This document shows, piece after piece, positions 1 to 9,847 of a stretch of 64,000 bases of DNA; position 1 is the stretch's first letter, and each line of letters starts with the position of its first letter. This DNA comes from Pseudomonas antarctica (lineage in GTDB: Bacteria; Pseudomonadota; Gammaproteobacteria; Pseudomonadales; Pseudomonadaceae). A program made the translations under genes and the position numbers. The stretch lies in the NCBI RefSeq assembly GCF_001647715.1, contig NZ_CP015600.1, positions 5,456,001 through 5,520,000 of the forward strand. Reading direction: 5' to 3'. The notes beneath the pieces were generated by a model, which was given only the letters and a program-made list of their open reading frames with translations, did not search any database and had not been told where the DNA came from.

Positions 1-531
1 GCCTATAGATGCATAGATAGCCCACTCCTTCAGGTCGGCCCGCACGATCCAAAGCATATGCAGCAAACCAAGCCCAAGAATCACATACACCAGACGATGC
101 AGCTTCTTCCAACGGCTGCCGAGCCGACGCTGGCTATAACGATTTGACGTCACCGCCAGCACCAATAAACAGAGAAAACCCAGCGCGCCCACAATAATGT
201 AAGGCCGCTTGCGCAGCTCTACACCAAATTGCGACCAATCAAGTCCAAGGATGAACACACAATAAGCCGCCAGGTGCAGAGCCACATACGCAAAACACCA
301 GAGCCCCAACTGTCGGCGGACGGCTATCCACCCCGCCCACCCGCTGAGTTTCTGCAGTGGCGTCATGCACAGCGTGATCAGCAACAGAATCAACGTTCCA
401 AGCCCCAGTCGATCCATCAACACTTTCCCGGGATCCGGCCCGAGCACAGAGCTCCACGCCTCATACAGCCAGAAAAATGGCCATATCGCCGCGGCTATAA
501 AGACGCCAACGCGCCAGATCGGATAACGCAT
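1..531 (-). CDS. msrQ: MsrQ, heme-binding membrane subunit of the periplasmic methionine sulfoxide reductase (partial, 3' end outside window)
   Basis: Inner-membrane b-type cytochrome that passes electrons from the quinone pool or a cytosolic flavin reductase to periplasmic MsrP. The frame is open from the ATG at 531 to the left edge, giving 177 codons of a protein usually about 200 long. It begins [11 protein letters not shown] and shows several hydrophobic segments. Histidines fall in the segment YVALHLAAY and in the pair [10 protein letters not shown] and LGLLHMLW, as expected for heme ligands of the ferric-reductase-like (YedZ) family. The start codon overlaps the msrP stop by one base (TGATG), so the two genes are translationally coupled. 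Function is by family and neighbour; the C-terminus is not visible. Confidence 0.93.
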   Translation of the reverse strand, partial: MRYPIWRVGVFIAAAIWPFFWLYEAWSSVLGPDPGKVLMDRLGLGTLILLLITLCMTPLQKLSGWAGWIAVRRQLGLWCFAYVALHLAAYCVFILGLDWSQFGVELRKRPYIIVGALGFLCLLVLAVTSNRYSQRRLGSRWKKLHRLVYVILGLGLLHMLWIVRADLKEWAIYASIG

Positions 532-1544
532 CAGTAGTTCTTCCGCAAATCGAGGCCTGTATAAAGAGAGGCGACCTCATCCGAGTAGCCATTGAACATC
601 TGCGTCTCGCGCACATTCGGACTGAACAAGCCGCTCGGCAGACGACGCTCCCGCGCCTGGGTCCAGCGAGGATGGTCGACTGTAGGATTCACGTTCGCGT
701 AGAACCCATACTCATTGGCCGCAATACTCTGCCACGTGGTCTTAGGCTGCTCGCTCACCAGACTGATACGCACAATGGACTTCACACTCTTGAATCCATA
801 CTTCCACGGCACCACCAAACGCAATGGCGCACCGTTCTGGTTAGGCAACTCACGCCCATACATGCCAACCGCAAGGATCGCCAACGGATTCATCGCCTCA
901 TCCAGACGCAGCCCTTCTACATAAGGCCAGTCGATCAAGCCGAAGCTGGAGCGCTGCCCCGGCATGCTTTTGGGGTCCTGGAGCGTTTCAAAGCGTATGT
1001 ACTTGGCCTTGGAGGTTGGCTCAACCTGTTTGAGCAAGGCTGAAATTGGAAAGCCCATCCACGGAATCACCATCGACCACGCCTCGACACAGCGCAGCCG
1101 GTAAATGCGTTCTTCCAACTGATAAGGCTTCATGAAGTCTTCCAGCGCATAACGCCCAGGCTTCGCGACCTCCCCATCAATGACCACACTCCAGGGCTCA
1201 GTCTTGAGTGAACCCGCGTTCTTCGCTGGGTCGCCCTTATCCGTGCCGAACTCATAGAAGTTGTTGTAGTGGGTTGCATCCTTGAACGGAGTGATGGCTT
1301 CGCCCTTGACCGTGACAGCCTGCCACTGGGTACTCGGCAGTTTCTCGGCAAACCAGCTCGGAGCGTTACCCGGTTCGACATCAGCGTAACGCGCAGCATC
1401 GTCCGCACTCGCCCAACGCGGCAACGTACTCGCAGCCACACCGGCAAGCGCACCGCCAAGCAAGCTACGGCGAGAGAGATAGAAGGATTCAGGGGTGACA
1501 TCCGATTCGTGGCAATCGGACGCTTTGGGGATCTTGATTAACAT
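531..1544 (-). CDS. msrP: MsrP, periplasmic molybdopterin methionine sulfoxide reductase catalytic subunit
   Basis: Reduces methionine sulfoxide in oxidised envelope proteins, taking electrons from MsrQ encoded directly downstream. The protein has 337 residues, close to the family size. The N-terminus carries a twin-arginine signal (SRRSLLG at about residues 24-30, then a hydrophobic stretch ending near ASA), consistent with export of a folded cofactor-loaded enzyme. The conserved cysteine that ligates molybdenum is visible in RLRCVEAW (Cys152). A GGAG motif lies six bases before the ATG. The family (YedY) and the msrPQ pairing are well established; no special regulatory site was seen in the 62 bases before pssA. 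Confidence 0.96.
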   Translation of the reverse strand: MLIKIPKASDCHESDVTPESFYLSRRSLLGGALAGVAASTLPRWASADDAARYADVEPGNAPSWFAEKLPSTQWQAVTVKGEAITPFKDATHYNNFYEFGTDKGDPAKNAGSLKTEPWSVVIDGEVAKPGRYALEDFMKPYQLEERIYRLRCVEAWSMVIPWMGFPISALLKQVEPTSKAKYIRFETLQDPKSMPGQRSSFGLIDWPYVEGLRLDEAMNPLAILAVGMYGRELPNQNGAPLRLVVPWKYGFKSVKSIVRISLVSEQPKTTWQSIAANEYGFYANVNPTVDHPRWTQARERRLPSGLFSPNVRETQMFNGYSDEVASLYTGLDLRKNY

Positions 1545-1607
1545 GGCAACTCCGCAGCATTGGAGAACTGATGCACCAATAGACTGCGGAGTATGGGGAA
1601 TATTACA

Positions 1608-2465
1608 TTAAGGCAATGTTTTGTCCCGACGAAGATGCAGCAGGTACTGAATCGGCCCCGAAGCGGCATAGACCAAAAATGCCAGCAGCAATATGCGCGG
1701 CGGGTCGCTGAACACGACGGCAAATACCAGTACCACCACCAGGATAGCCACGAAAGGCACGCGCCCCTTGAGGTCAAACTCCTTGAAGCTGTTGTACTTG
1801 ATGTTACTGACCATCAACATCCCGGCCGCCGCAACCATCAAGGCCACCAGGAAAGACATCTTCGATCCCTGTATCCCGTAGTCACTGAACGCCCAGACGA
1901 TACCCGCCACCACTCCCGCAGCAGCGGGGCTCGCGAGACCAATGAAGTAACGCTTGTCGGCGGTACCCACCTGGGTATTGAAGCGCGCCAGCCGCAAAGC
2001 TGCGCCCGCGACGTAGATAAAGGCAACCATCCAGCCGACCTTACCCATATCACCCAGCGCCCAAGCGAACGCCAGCAGTGCAGGCGCCACACCAAAGGCG
2101 ACCATGTCCGACAACGAGTCGTACTCGGCACCGAAGGCGCTTTGGGTATTGGTCATGCGCGCGACACGACCATCAAGGCCGTCGAGCACCATGGCCACAA
2201 AAATTGCGATGGCAGCAAAACCGAAATACTTGCTGGCACTCGCCGCATCACCCGCCGCCAATGCGCTCTGAGCGCTCATGGAGTTGATGATGGAATAGAA
2301 CCCGGCAAACAGGTTCGCGGTGGTGAACAGATTGGGCAGGAGATAGATGCCACGATGCCGGACCTTGCGGCCTTCCGCGTCATGCCCTTCTTCGACATGT
2401 TCATCGATCGGTAGCAGGCTATCGGCGCCAGAAGCCTGGCTTGGCTCGTCGGGACGTTCGCTCAT
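1608..2465 (-). CDS. pssA: CDP-diacylglycerol--serine O-phosphatidyltransferase
   Basis: Joins CDP-diacylglycerol and serine to make phosphatidylserine, the precursor of phosphatidylethanolamine, in the inner membrane. The full CDP-alcohol phosphatidyltransferase signature is present, with Asp95, Asp98, Gly99, Ala102, Arg103, Gly112, Asp116 and Asp120 in the expected spacing. Several hydrophobic helices follow, as in the integral-membrane PssA type. I place the start at the ATG at 2465 (MSERPDEPSQ, 285 residues), not at the longest frame from 2564, because the upstream extension looks like non-coding leader and includes bases next to the ilvC terminator. It lies downstream of that terminator, so it probably has its own promoter. 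Confidence 0.94.
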   Translation of the reverse strand: MSERPDEPSQASGADSLLPIDEHVEEGHDAEGRKVRHRGIYLLPNLFTTANLFAGFYSIINSMSAQSALAAGDAASASKYFGFAAIAIFVAMVLDGLDGRVARMTNTQSAFGAEYDSLSDMVAFGVAPALLAFAWALGDMGKVGWMVAFIYVAGAALRLARFNTQVGTADKRYFIGLASPAAAGVVAGIVWAFSDYGIQGSKMSFLVALMVAAAGMLMVSNIKYNSFKEFDLKGRVPFVAILVVVLVFAVVFSDPPRILLLAFLVYAASGPIQYLLHLRRDKTLP

Positions 2466-2566
2466 GGACTTTACCTTGCAACGGTGTGAAAAAAATTCGA
2501 CAAATACTTGCGGCGAGTGTTCGCCCGCAAACGATGCAGCTTTATACCAGAACCTGCCTCCCAAAC

Positions 2567-2593
2567 GAAAAAACGCGGCCTAAGCCGCGTTTT
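2567..2593 (-). terminator. Rho-independent terminator after ilvC
   Basis: A perfect 10 bp stem, AAAACGCGGC at 2570-2579 and GCCGCGTTTT at 2584-2593 with loop CTAA. On the minus strand the right-hand arm runs into a stretch of six T. It lies just past the ilvC stop at 2611 and ends the ilvIHC transcript before pssA. Confidence 0.88.
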
Positions 2594-2610
2594 CTCTTGA
2601 TGCGTACGAC

Positions 2611-3636
<1,026 letters not shown>

Positions 3637-3673
3637 CTATATATCCAGGCCGTTAGGCCATTCACTAATTGGG

Positions 3674-4165
3674 TTAGATGCTGAGTACTTTGTCGCCACG
3701 AGCAATCCCGGTGACGCCACTGCGTACAGTTTCCAGAATCGAGGCCGTCCCGATCGACTGGATGAAGCTGTCCAGCTTGTCGCTTGTACCGGTCAGTTGC
3801 ACGGTATAAACGCTGGCGCTCACATCGACGATCTGCCCGCGATAAATGTCGGTAGTCCGTTTGATTTCGGCACGCTGGGCACCCGTGGCCTTAACCTTCA
3901 CCAACATCAGCTCACGCTCGATGTGGGCACTTTCCGACAGATCGACCAGCTTGACCACTTCGATCAGTTTGTTGAGGTTCTTGGTGATCTGCTCGATTAC
4001 CTCATCGTGGCCCACGGTGGTCAACGTCAGGCGCGACAGGGTCGGGTCTTCGGTCGGGGCCACGGTCAGGCTTTCGATGTTGTAGTTGCGTTGCGAAAAC
4101 AGGCCGACAACACGAGACAGAGCGCCGGGTTCGTTCTCCAGAAGCAGGGAGATAATGTGCCGCAT
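3674..4165 (-). CDS. ilvH: Acetolactate synthase small (regulatory) subunit
   Basis: Regulatory subunit that binds valine through an N-terminal ACT domain and activates the IlvI catalytic subunit. The ACT domain begins at once (MRHIISLLLENEPGALSRV). I use the ATG at 4165, giving the usual 163 residues. The longer frame from 4195 overlaps the end of ilvI and adds residues that look like the ilvI 3' end read in another frame. Only two bases separate the ilvI stop from this start, so translation is coupled and the subunits are made in step. Confidence 0.97.
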   Translation of the reverse strand: MRHIISLLLENEPGALSRVVGLFSQRNYNIESLTVAPTEDPTLSRLTLTTVGHDEVIEQITKNLNKLIEVVKLVDLSESAHIERELMLVKVKATGAQRAEIKRTTDIYRGQIVDVSASVYTVQLTGTSDKLDSFIQSIGTASILETVRSGVTGIARGDKVLSI

Positions 4166-4167
4166 GA

Positions 4168-5892
4168 TTAAGTACGCTCCGTCTTGTTCAGCCACATATC
4201 GCGCATAGAGCCGTCTTTGATCTGCATCGGGTAGACGTGCTCGCTGGTGTCAACCTGAATATCAAGGAACACCAGGCGGTCCTTCATGGCGAACGCCTCT
4301 TCCATCATCGGTTTCAAATCCTTCAAATCAGTGATGCGCATGCCGACGTGGCCATAGGCTTCAACCAATTTGACGAAATCTGGCAGCGATTCCATGTAGG
4401 AGTGGGAGTGACGGCTACCGTAGCTCATGTCCTGCCACTGACGAACCATGCCCAGCACGCCGTTGTTCAGGCAGACGATCTTCACCGGGAGGCCGTACTG
4501 CAAGCACGTCGACAGTTCCTGGATGTTCATCTGGATGCTGCCCTCACCGGTGACGCACGCGACGTCGGTGTCGGGGAAGCTCAGCTTTACACCCATGGCC
4601 GCAGGAAAACCAAAGCCCATCGTGCCCAGGCCACCGGAGTTGATCCAACGGTTAGGCTTGTCGAACTTGTAGTACTGCGCGGCGAACATCTGGTGCTGGC
4701 CCACGTCGGAGGTCACAAAGGCGTCGCCCTTGGTCACTTCGCAGAGGGTTTCGATCACGGTTTGCGGCTTGATGATGCTGCCGTCGCCCTTGTCGTAAGG
4801 GAACAGGCCGCGATCACCGCGCCATTCGTCAATCTGCTTCCACCAGCTGGCAACGGATTCCTTGTTCGGCGTTTCGCCGATGTCCTTGAGGGCGGCAACC
4901 ATTTCAGTCAACACGCTTTCCACTGGGCCCACGATTGGCACGTCGGCCTTGATCGTCTTGGAGATGGACGCCGGGTCGATGTCGATGTGGATGATCTTGG
5001 CATTCGGGCAGAATTTGCTCGCGCCATTGATCACTCGGTCATCAAAACGCGCGCCTACAGCCAGGATCACATCGGCATGGTGCATCGCGAGGTTGGCGGT
5101 GTAGCTACCGTGCATACCGAGCATGCCGACGAACTGGCGGTCCGTGCCCGGAAATGCGCCGAGGCCCATCAAGGTGTTGGTCACCGGCAGATTGAGCAGT
5201 TTGGCCAGTTCGGTCAAAGGCGCCGAACCGCCACCCAGAATCACGCCACCACCCGAGTACAGCACAGGACGCTTGGCCGCCAGGAGCATTTCTGCCGCCT
5301 TGCGAATTTGCCCCGAGTGCCCACGAACGGCCGGGCTGTAGGAACGCAGCTTGGCTTTCTTCGGGAAGACGTATTCGAATTTCTCAGCCGGATTGGTCAT
5401 GTCTTTCGGGATATCGACCACTACAGGGCCCGGGCGACCGGACTGTGCAAGGTAGAACGCCTTTTTCATGACTTCCGGGATTTCCGAGGCATGCTTGATC
5501 ATGAAGCTGTGTTTCACGATCGGCCGAGAGATACCGATCATGTCGGTTTCCTGGAATGCATCGGTACCGACCATGGTGCTTGCGACCTGGCCGGAAATGA
5601 TCACCATCGGGATGGAGTCCATATAAGCAGTCGCGATGCCGGTAATGGCATTGGTTGCGCCTGGGCCGGACGTTACCAGTACCACGCCGGCTTTACCGGT
5701 GGCACGGGCGTAACCGTCAGCCATATGGGTCGCAGCCTGTTCGTGGCGCACCAGGATGTGGGTAACAGCCGGTTCCTTGAACAGTGCGTCGTAGACATGC
5801 AGCAGAGCACCACCTGGGTACCCGTAGATATAGTCGACGCCTTCGTCACGCAAAAAGCGGACGAGCATCTCACCACCAGATAAAAGCTCCAC
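4168..5892 (-). CDS. ilvI: Acetolactate synthase large (catalytic) subunit
   Basis: Thiamine-diphosphate enzyme that condenses two pyruvates, or pyruvate and 2-oxobutyrate, the first common step of branched-chain amino acid synthesis. The ThDP glutamate region ([19 protein letters not shown]), the FAD region and the metal/ThDP motif (GEGSIQMN) are all present. Two GTG codons compete as the start. The first, at 5901, sits directly on AGAGG. The second, at 5892, is eight bases after AGAGG and gives MELLSGGEM and the family's 574 residues, so I prefer it. It is the first gene of the ilvIHC operon, behind a long leader. Confidence 0.96.
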   Translation of the reverse strand: MELLSGGEMLVRFLRDEGVDYIYGYPGGALLHVYDALFKEPAVTHILVRHEQAATHMADGYARATGKAGVVLVTSGPGATNAITGIATAYMDSIPMVIISGQVASTMVGTDAFQETDMIGISRPIVKHSFMIKHASEIPEVMKKAFYLAQSGRPGPVVVDIPKDMTNPAEKFEYVFPKKAKLRSYSPAVRGHSGQIRKAAEMLLAAKRPVLYSGGGVILGGGSAPLTELAKLLNLPVTNTLMGLGAFPGTDRQFVGMLGMHGSYTANLAMHHADVILAVGARFDDRVINGASKFCPNAKIIHIDIDPASISKTIKADVPIVGPVESVLTEMVAALKDIGETPNKESVASWWKQIDEWRGDRGLFPYDKGDGSIIKPQTVIETLCEVTKGDAFVTSDVGQHQMFAAQYYKFDKPNRWINSGGLGTMGFGFPAAMGVKLSFPDTDVACVTGEGSIQMNIQELSTCLQYGLPVKIVCLNNGVLGMVRQWQDMSYGSRHSHSYMESLPDFVKLVEAYGHVGMRITDLKDLKPMMEEAFAMKDRLVFLDIQVDTSEHVYPMQIKDGSMRDMWLNKTERT

Positions 5893-6157
5893 GTTGTTCA
5901 CCTCTAAAACGCCAGAATACCGTCCGTTAAAAACCGACGGGTCTTAATAGGTTTACTTCTCAACAGAGCATGAGCGACGGTGGTCGCCGACTACGTCAGC
6001 ACTGACTGAGCAAGTATTGGGATCGTCCCAAGTGTTGCGGGCTTTTCCCACCCAGCGCGAGGTAACGCGTTGCGGGTGTTACAGGTCGGCGCGGGTGTGC
6101 GCCTCATGATCTGCTGAGCGGGCCTGCTTCTGGCAGTCCCGATACAGCGGACTTTGG
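5893..6157 (-). other. Long 5' leader of ilvIHC; no gene identified
   Basis: About 260 bases lie between the proposed promoter and ilvI. I found no attenuator peptide rich in Ile, Val or Leu codons and no convincing terminator. One small minus-strand frame of 38 codons starts at an ATG near 6107, but it lacks a Shine-Dalgarno sequence and has no codon bias that fits attenuation. Short inverted repeats are present, for example TTGGGACGATCCCAA (minus strand). The leader may act through RNA structure or Lrp-type binding, but nothing in the sequence decides this. Confidence 0.5.
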
Positions 6158-6186
6158 ATTCTTCTGTTTCAGCCCCTTCAAGTCAA
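6158..6186 (-). promoter_or_regulatory. Candidate sigma-70 promoter for ilvIHC
   Basis: On the minus strand, TTGACT (6186-6181) and AAGAAT (6163-6158) are separated by 17 bases. This is the best -35/-10 pair in the 431-base gap upstream of ilvI. It was found by eye and is not proven. Confidence 0.45.
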
Positions 6187-6294
6187 GCAATAATTGCGCT
6201 TTTTTCCAACTAAGCGCATGAGAACGTAGAAGAAAGGGGTTTGAGGAGGGATAAAACTCGCCTGAATGTCGTCAAGCGGTAGAAATGTGCGCAA

Positions 6295-6317
6295 GACTGC
6301 CGGAAAAACCGGCAGTC
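6295..6317 (-). terminator. Hairpin after yqcC, probable transcript end
   Basis: A perfect 9 bp inverted repeat, GACTGCCGG and CCGGCAGTC, with a five-base loop, begins 6 bases past the yqcC stop. The minus-strand tail is not T-rich, so it may be a weak terminator or an mRNA-protecting hairpin. Confidence 0.5.
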
Positions 6318-6323
6318 AGGCAA

Positions 6324-6653
6324 TTAACGAGCGTCGACGATCAGTTGGTCGAACTTTTTCAGCGCATTTCGTAAACCCAGGCTCTCGACCGGCCGATCGG
6401 CATAGACCATCTCGGCCATTTCCATGATCCCTGACGCATTGGGCAAGGGCAGGTCCTGCTGCAGAATCTGCTTCATGCGCACCAGGAAGATCCACTGCAG
6501 CCACTGGTGAAAGTCCAGGGTATCAACCGAGAAAGGCTCGACGCTGCTGAGCGCCTCGGCGCTGGGGGACACTTCGTCCCACCAACCCTGCACGCGCAAC
6601 TCGCGCTCAATCAGCAATAACTGTTCAGCAATAGCTGGAAAACGTGCATCCAT
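6324..6653 (-). CDS. yqcC: YqcC family protein
   Basis: Small conserved protein of 109 residues, all predicted helical and soluble, with the family's characteristic segments (a W-rich middle, DFHQWLQWIFLVRMKQIL, and a C-terminal ALKKFDQLI). The biochemical role is not known to me; in enterobacteria yqcC lies beside the tRNA pseudouridine synthase truC. Its start overlaps the lpoP stop by one base (TGATG), so here it is co-translated with the cell-wall genes upstream. The pairing with lpoP and mrcB may only reflect transcription. Confidence 0.82.
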   Translation of the reverse strand: MDARFPAIAEQLLLIERELRVQGWWDEVSPSAEALSSVEPFSVDTLDFHQWLQWIFLVRMKQILQQDLPLPNASGIMEMAEMVYADRPVESLGLRNALKKFDQLIVDAR

Positions 6654-7387
6654 CAGAGGCTGACCTTGGCTTTTTGCCGAGCTTGAGCGGCCCCGGCAGC
6701 ATCGCCTTGTGCGGCACGCGCGTCACCAATCAAGGCCCACAGGTTGGCTTGCAGGTCTGGACGACCATTGGCCATGGTCAGGCCGCGACGTGCGAACTGT
6801 TCGGCCTGCGGCGCATCACCCTGAGCCATACGCACTTGGGCGAGGCGATACAACACTTGCGGCTCGCGAGGTGCCACACGCTGGGCACGCTCAAGGCTCG
6901 ACGACGCACCGTTCAAGTCGCCGCCGGCCTGCTGCTGCTGGGCAGTGGTCAGCAAAGCCAACACCGGACCATCCAGCTGCTCGTCAGCCGACAGACCGCC
7001 AGCGCTCGAACGCGACGGAATACCGCTCGGCGTAGACGGCATGGTGTAGCTGCCCTGATTGACCGGCGCCGTTTGGATCGGCGTGGCGTCGATTGGCCCC
7101 GACGTGCTTGGCCCCGGGGTCCAAGGCTCCGCACTGATCGGTGCCGACGTAGCGGCACCCGCGCCCGGCACCATCACCACCACGCCCGAATCCTGCGGTA
7201 TGGCTTGCGGTGTGGCTTGGGCAGGACGCTTGACTACGGTCTGACGGAAGCCGCCAGTGGCCGAAATGCGGTCGCTGTTGGAAACGGTCGTGCTCGAATC
7301 CACCACTGGAATCGAACCACGCTGCACGCTGGAGCAACCGCTGAGCACCGCCAGAGCTGTAATAGCTGGAATCAACCACTTGTTCAC
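6653..7387 (-). CDS. lpoP: TPR-containing lipoprotein, probable PBP1b activator LpoP
   Basis: Outer-membrane lipoprotein of 244 residues. It has a lipoprotein signal (MNKWLIPAITALAVLSGC, lipidated Cys18), a long Pro/Ser/Thr-rich linker (about residues 40-130) able to span periplasm, and a C-terminal domain of tetratricopeptide-like helices (LNGASSSLERAQRVAPREP, then DAPQAEQFARRGL and GDAAGAAQARQKA). This architecture and its place 17 bases downstream of mrcB match LpoP, the known activator of PBP1b in P. aeruginosa. Assignment is by architecture and synteny. If it is not LpoP it would be an uncharacterised TPR lipoprotein. Confidence 0.83.
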   Translation of the reverse strand: MNKWLIPAITALAVLSGCSSVQRGSIPVVDSSTTVSNSDRISATGGFRQTVVKRPAQATPQAIPQDSGVVVMVPGAGAATSAPISAEPWTPGPSTSGPIDATPIQTAPVNQGSYTMPSTPSGIPSRSSAGGLSADEQLDGPVLALLTTAQQQQAGGDLNGASSSLERAQRVAPREPQVLYRLAQVRMAQGDAPQAEQFARRGLTMANGRPDLQANLWALIGDARAAQGDAAGAAQARQKAKVSL

Positions 7388-7404
7388 TTGAAACCCTCTT
7401 TAGC

Positions 7405-9729
7405 TTAATTCATCCAGCCCTTGACCCAATCCATCACCGATTCCGCGTCAGCAGGGGCACTGCCACCGCATGCGGCGCCGGGTGGTGGCTCGCTGCCGCG
7501 AATATACGGCATCTGTACCGCGCCCGGACAGTTGGCATCAGAACCTTGGCCGGTGTGTGGATCAATCCAAGCCTGCACGATGTTATCCGGCTGCGGCATG
7601 TTCAGCGGCAGCGGGTCGGCCTTGCGCATGAAACTGGTCCAGACCTGCAGGGCACCGGTCGCGCCGGTGAACGGCGTCTTGCCATTGTCGTCACGCCCAA
7701 GCCACACCACCGCCAGCACGTCCTGGCCGAAGCCGGCGAACCAGCTGTCACGCGAATCGTTACTGGTACCGGTCTTGCCCGCCAGCGTCAGGTTCGAGGG
7801 CAGCACGCTGTAGACCGAGCGCCCGGTGCCTTCACGCATTACGCGCTGCATGGCGTTCTGGATCAGGTAGATGGAACCCGCATCAAAACGCTGCTGAATC
7901 TGGAACGGGTAGCGCTTGAGCGGCTCACCCTCGGCGGTCAGCACACTGCGAATGCCGCGCATCGGAGTATTGAAACCACCGTTGGCGAGAGTCTGGTACA
8001 TCGTGGCCACTTCCATCGGGGTCATGGCGCCAGCCCCCAGGAGCATGGACGGGAACGCCGGGAACTCACGGGTAATGCCCAGGCGCCCCAAGGTTTTCAG
8101 CACATTCGGTACACCCACTTCAAGCCCGAGGCGCGAGGTGGAGATGTTGTAGGAATGCGCCAGGCCCTGGTACAGGAACACGGTGCCGTGGGAGCGTCGA
8201 TCGAAGTTCTGCGGCGTCCACACTTGGCCATCAGCACCTTTGACCGAGAGCGGATCATCCGACAACCAACTGGTCAGGGTGTATTTGCTCGGTTTTTCCA
8301 AAGCCGTCAGGTAGACCGCCGGCTTAACCAGCGAGCCAATCGGCCGCACGGCATCCAGTGCGCGGTTGAAACCGGCAAAACTGGCTTGTCGACTGCCGAT
8401 CATGGCCTGGACTTCGCCGGTTTCCGGGTTGGTCACGACCATCGCCGCCTCGACTTCATCCGAGCCTTTACGGCCGGTCAGGCGCTTGAATGTGTCGTTC
8501 ACCGACGCTTCGGCCTTCATCTGCAGAATCGGGTCGAAACTGGTGAAGATCCGCAGGCCTTCTTCGGTCAAGTCTTCGTCGCGGTAATCTTCACGCAACT
8601 GGCGTTTGACCAGGTCGATAAAGCCTGGGAAGGAGCTGTCCGCGAGCTTGCCGCGAGTGGTTACACCCAGTGGCATTTTCTTCGCGGCAGCGACTTGTTC
8701 GGCAGTGGCAACACCCTGCTGCTCCAGCACATCCAACACCAGGTTACGACGCTCGAGCGCACGCTCCGGGTTGCGGCGCGGGTTGTAATAGGACGGCCCT
8801 TTGACCATCCCCACCAACAACGCGACTTGATGCAACTTCAGCTCGGACAAAGGCTGGCCAAAGAAGAACTGACTGGCCAGGCCAAAACCGTGCACGGCGC
8901 GCTGGCCATCCTGACCGACGAAGACCTCGTTGAGGTACGCCTCAAGGATTTCCTGCTTGCTGTAATGCAGTTCCAGCAGCATTGCCATCATGGCTTCGGT
9001 GAGCTTACGGGTCAGGCTGCGCTCGTTGGTCAGGTAGAAGTTCTTGACCAATTGTTGCGTCAGCGTACTGCCACCCTGAGTCATCTTCCCGCCGGAGGTG
9101 TTGACCCAGATGGCGCGAGCAATCGACTTCGGTGACACACCCCAGTGGCTATAAAAGTCGCGATCTTCTACTGCAACCAAGGTTTCCAGCAGGTATGGCG
9201 GCACTTGGTCAAGCTTGATCAGGATGCGATCTTCAAGGTTCTTCGGGTAAATCCCGCCGATCATCAAGGGTTCCAGACGCACCACGGGCAACTTCGAGCC
9301 ATTGAGCGACGACAGCTCTGCAACGTAATCGCCAGAGAAGCGCACGCGCACCGGCTGGGCTTTTTCCAGGCCTTCATAGAACTGGAAGCCGCGAGTGTTC
9401 AAATCGACGGTGTTGCCACTGACGGCGGCGGCACCCGGGCCGTTGCTCACGGGCTCGCGGCGGTAACCCAGGGCATCGAGTTCAGTGAGGAAGTCATCCT
9501 TGCTCAGCTTCTGGCCGGTGAACAGTTCCAGCGGGCGGGCGTACACCTTGGCCGGGATGGTCCAGCGCTTGCCGGAGAACTTCTCCTGGACCACGGCGTC
9601 GAGGTAAACCGCGAAGCCGGCGAGCACGACAAGGCCCACCAGGCTTAGCTTGAGCGCCCAGCCCAGCCACGGGCGCAGGCCGCGGGAAGGAGGTTTTTTA
9701 CGGGAACGGGGAGATCGGGTTCGAGTCAT
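7405..9729 (-). CDS. mrcB: Bifunctional penicillin-binding protein 1B (glycosyltransferase/transpeptidase)
   Basis: Class A PBP that polymerises lipid II and crosslinks the peptidoglycan strands at the inner membrane. It has 774 residues. A basic cytoplasmic tail leads into one membrane helix (about 24-47), then a UB2H-like region. The GT51 glycosyltransferase has catalytic EDRDFYSHWG (188-197) and GGSTLTQQLVKN (219-230). The transpeptidase has SLVK (Ser466-Lys469), SYN (526-528) and KTGT (652-655). All key residues are intact. It is the first gene of mrcB-lpoP-yqcC and is divergent from the gene at 9848. Confidence 0.97.
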   Translation of the reverse strand: MTRTRSPRSRKKPPSRGLRPWLGWALKLSLVGLVVLAGFAVYLDAVVQEKFSGKRWTIPAKVYARPLELFTGQKLSKDDFLTELDALGYRREPVSNGPGAAAVSGNTVDLNTRGFQFYEGLEKAQPVRVRFSGDYVAELSSLNGSKLPVVRLEPLMIGGIYPKNLEDRILIKLDQVPPYLLETLVAVEDRDFYSHWGVSPKSIARAIWVNTSGGKMTQGGSTLTQQLVKNFYLTNERSLTRKLTEAMMAMLLELHYSKQEILEAYLNEVFVGQDGQRAVHGFGLASQFFFGQPLSELKLHQVALLVGMVKGPSYYNPRRNPERALERRNLVLDVLEQQGVATAEQVAAAKKMPLGVTTRGKLADSSFPGFIDLVKRQLREDYRDEDLTEEGLRIFTSFDPILQMKAEASVNDTFKRLTGRKGSDEVEAAMVVTNPETGEVQAMIGSRQASFAGFNRALDAVRPIGSLVKPAVYLTALEKPSKYTLTSWLSDDPLSVKGADGQVWTPQNFDRRSHGTVFLYQGLAHSYNISTSRLGLEVGVPNVLKTLGRLGITREFPAFPSMLLGAGAMTPMEVATMYQTLANGGFNTPMRGIRSVLTAEGEPLKRYPFQIQQRFDAGSIYLIQNAMQRVMREGTGRSVYSVLPSNLTLAGKTGTSNDSRDSWFAGFGQDVLAVVWLGRDDNGKTPFTGATGALQVWTSFMRKADPLPLNMPQPDNIVQAWIDPHTGQGSDANCPGAVQMPYIRGSEPPPGAACGGSAPADAESVMDWVKGWMN

Positions 9730-9847
9730 GGCGGCGGATTATACGCACTTTATCGATGATCAACATGAGCCGGACAGCGGTTTGCACGACCGGCTGTAAC
9801 CGCCATAATGCCAGCCATGATTTCCCCCAGACTTTGAAGGATCGCCT

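Noticed and set aside
5993..6107. Leader peptide for ilvIHC attenuation
   Set aside because: The 38-codon frame has only a few scattered Ile, Val and Leu codons, no ribosome-binding site and no following terminator.
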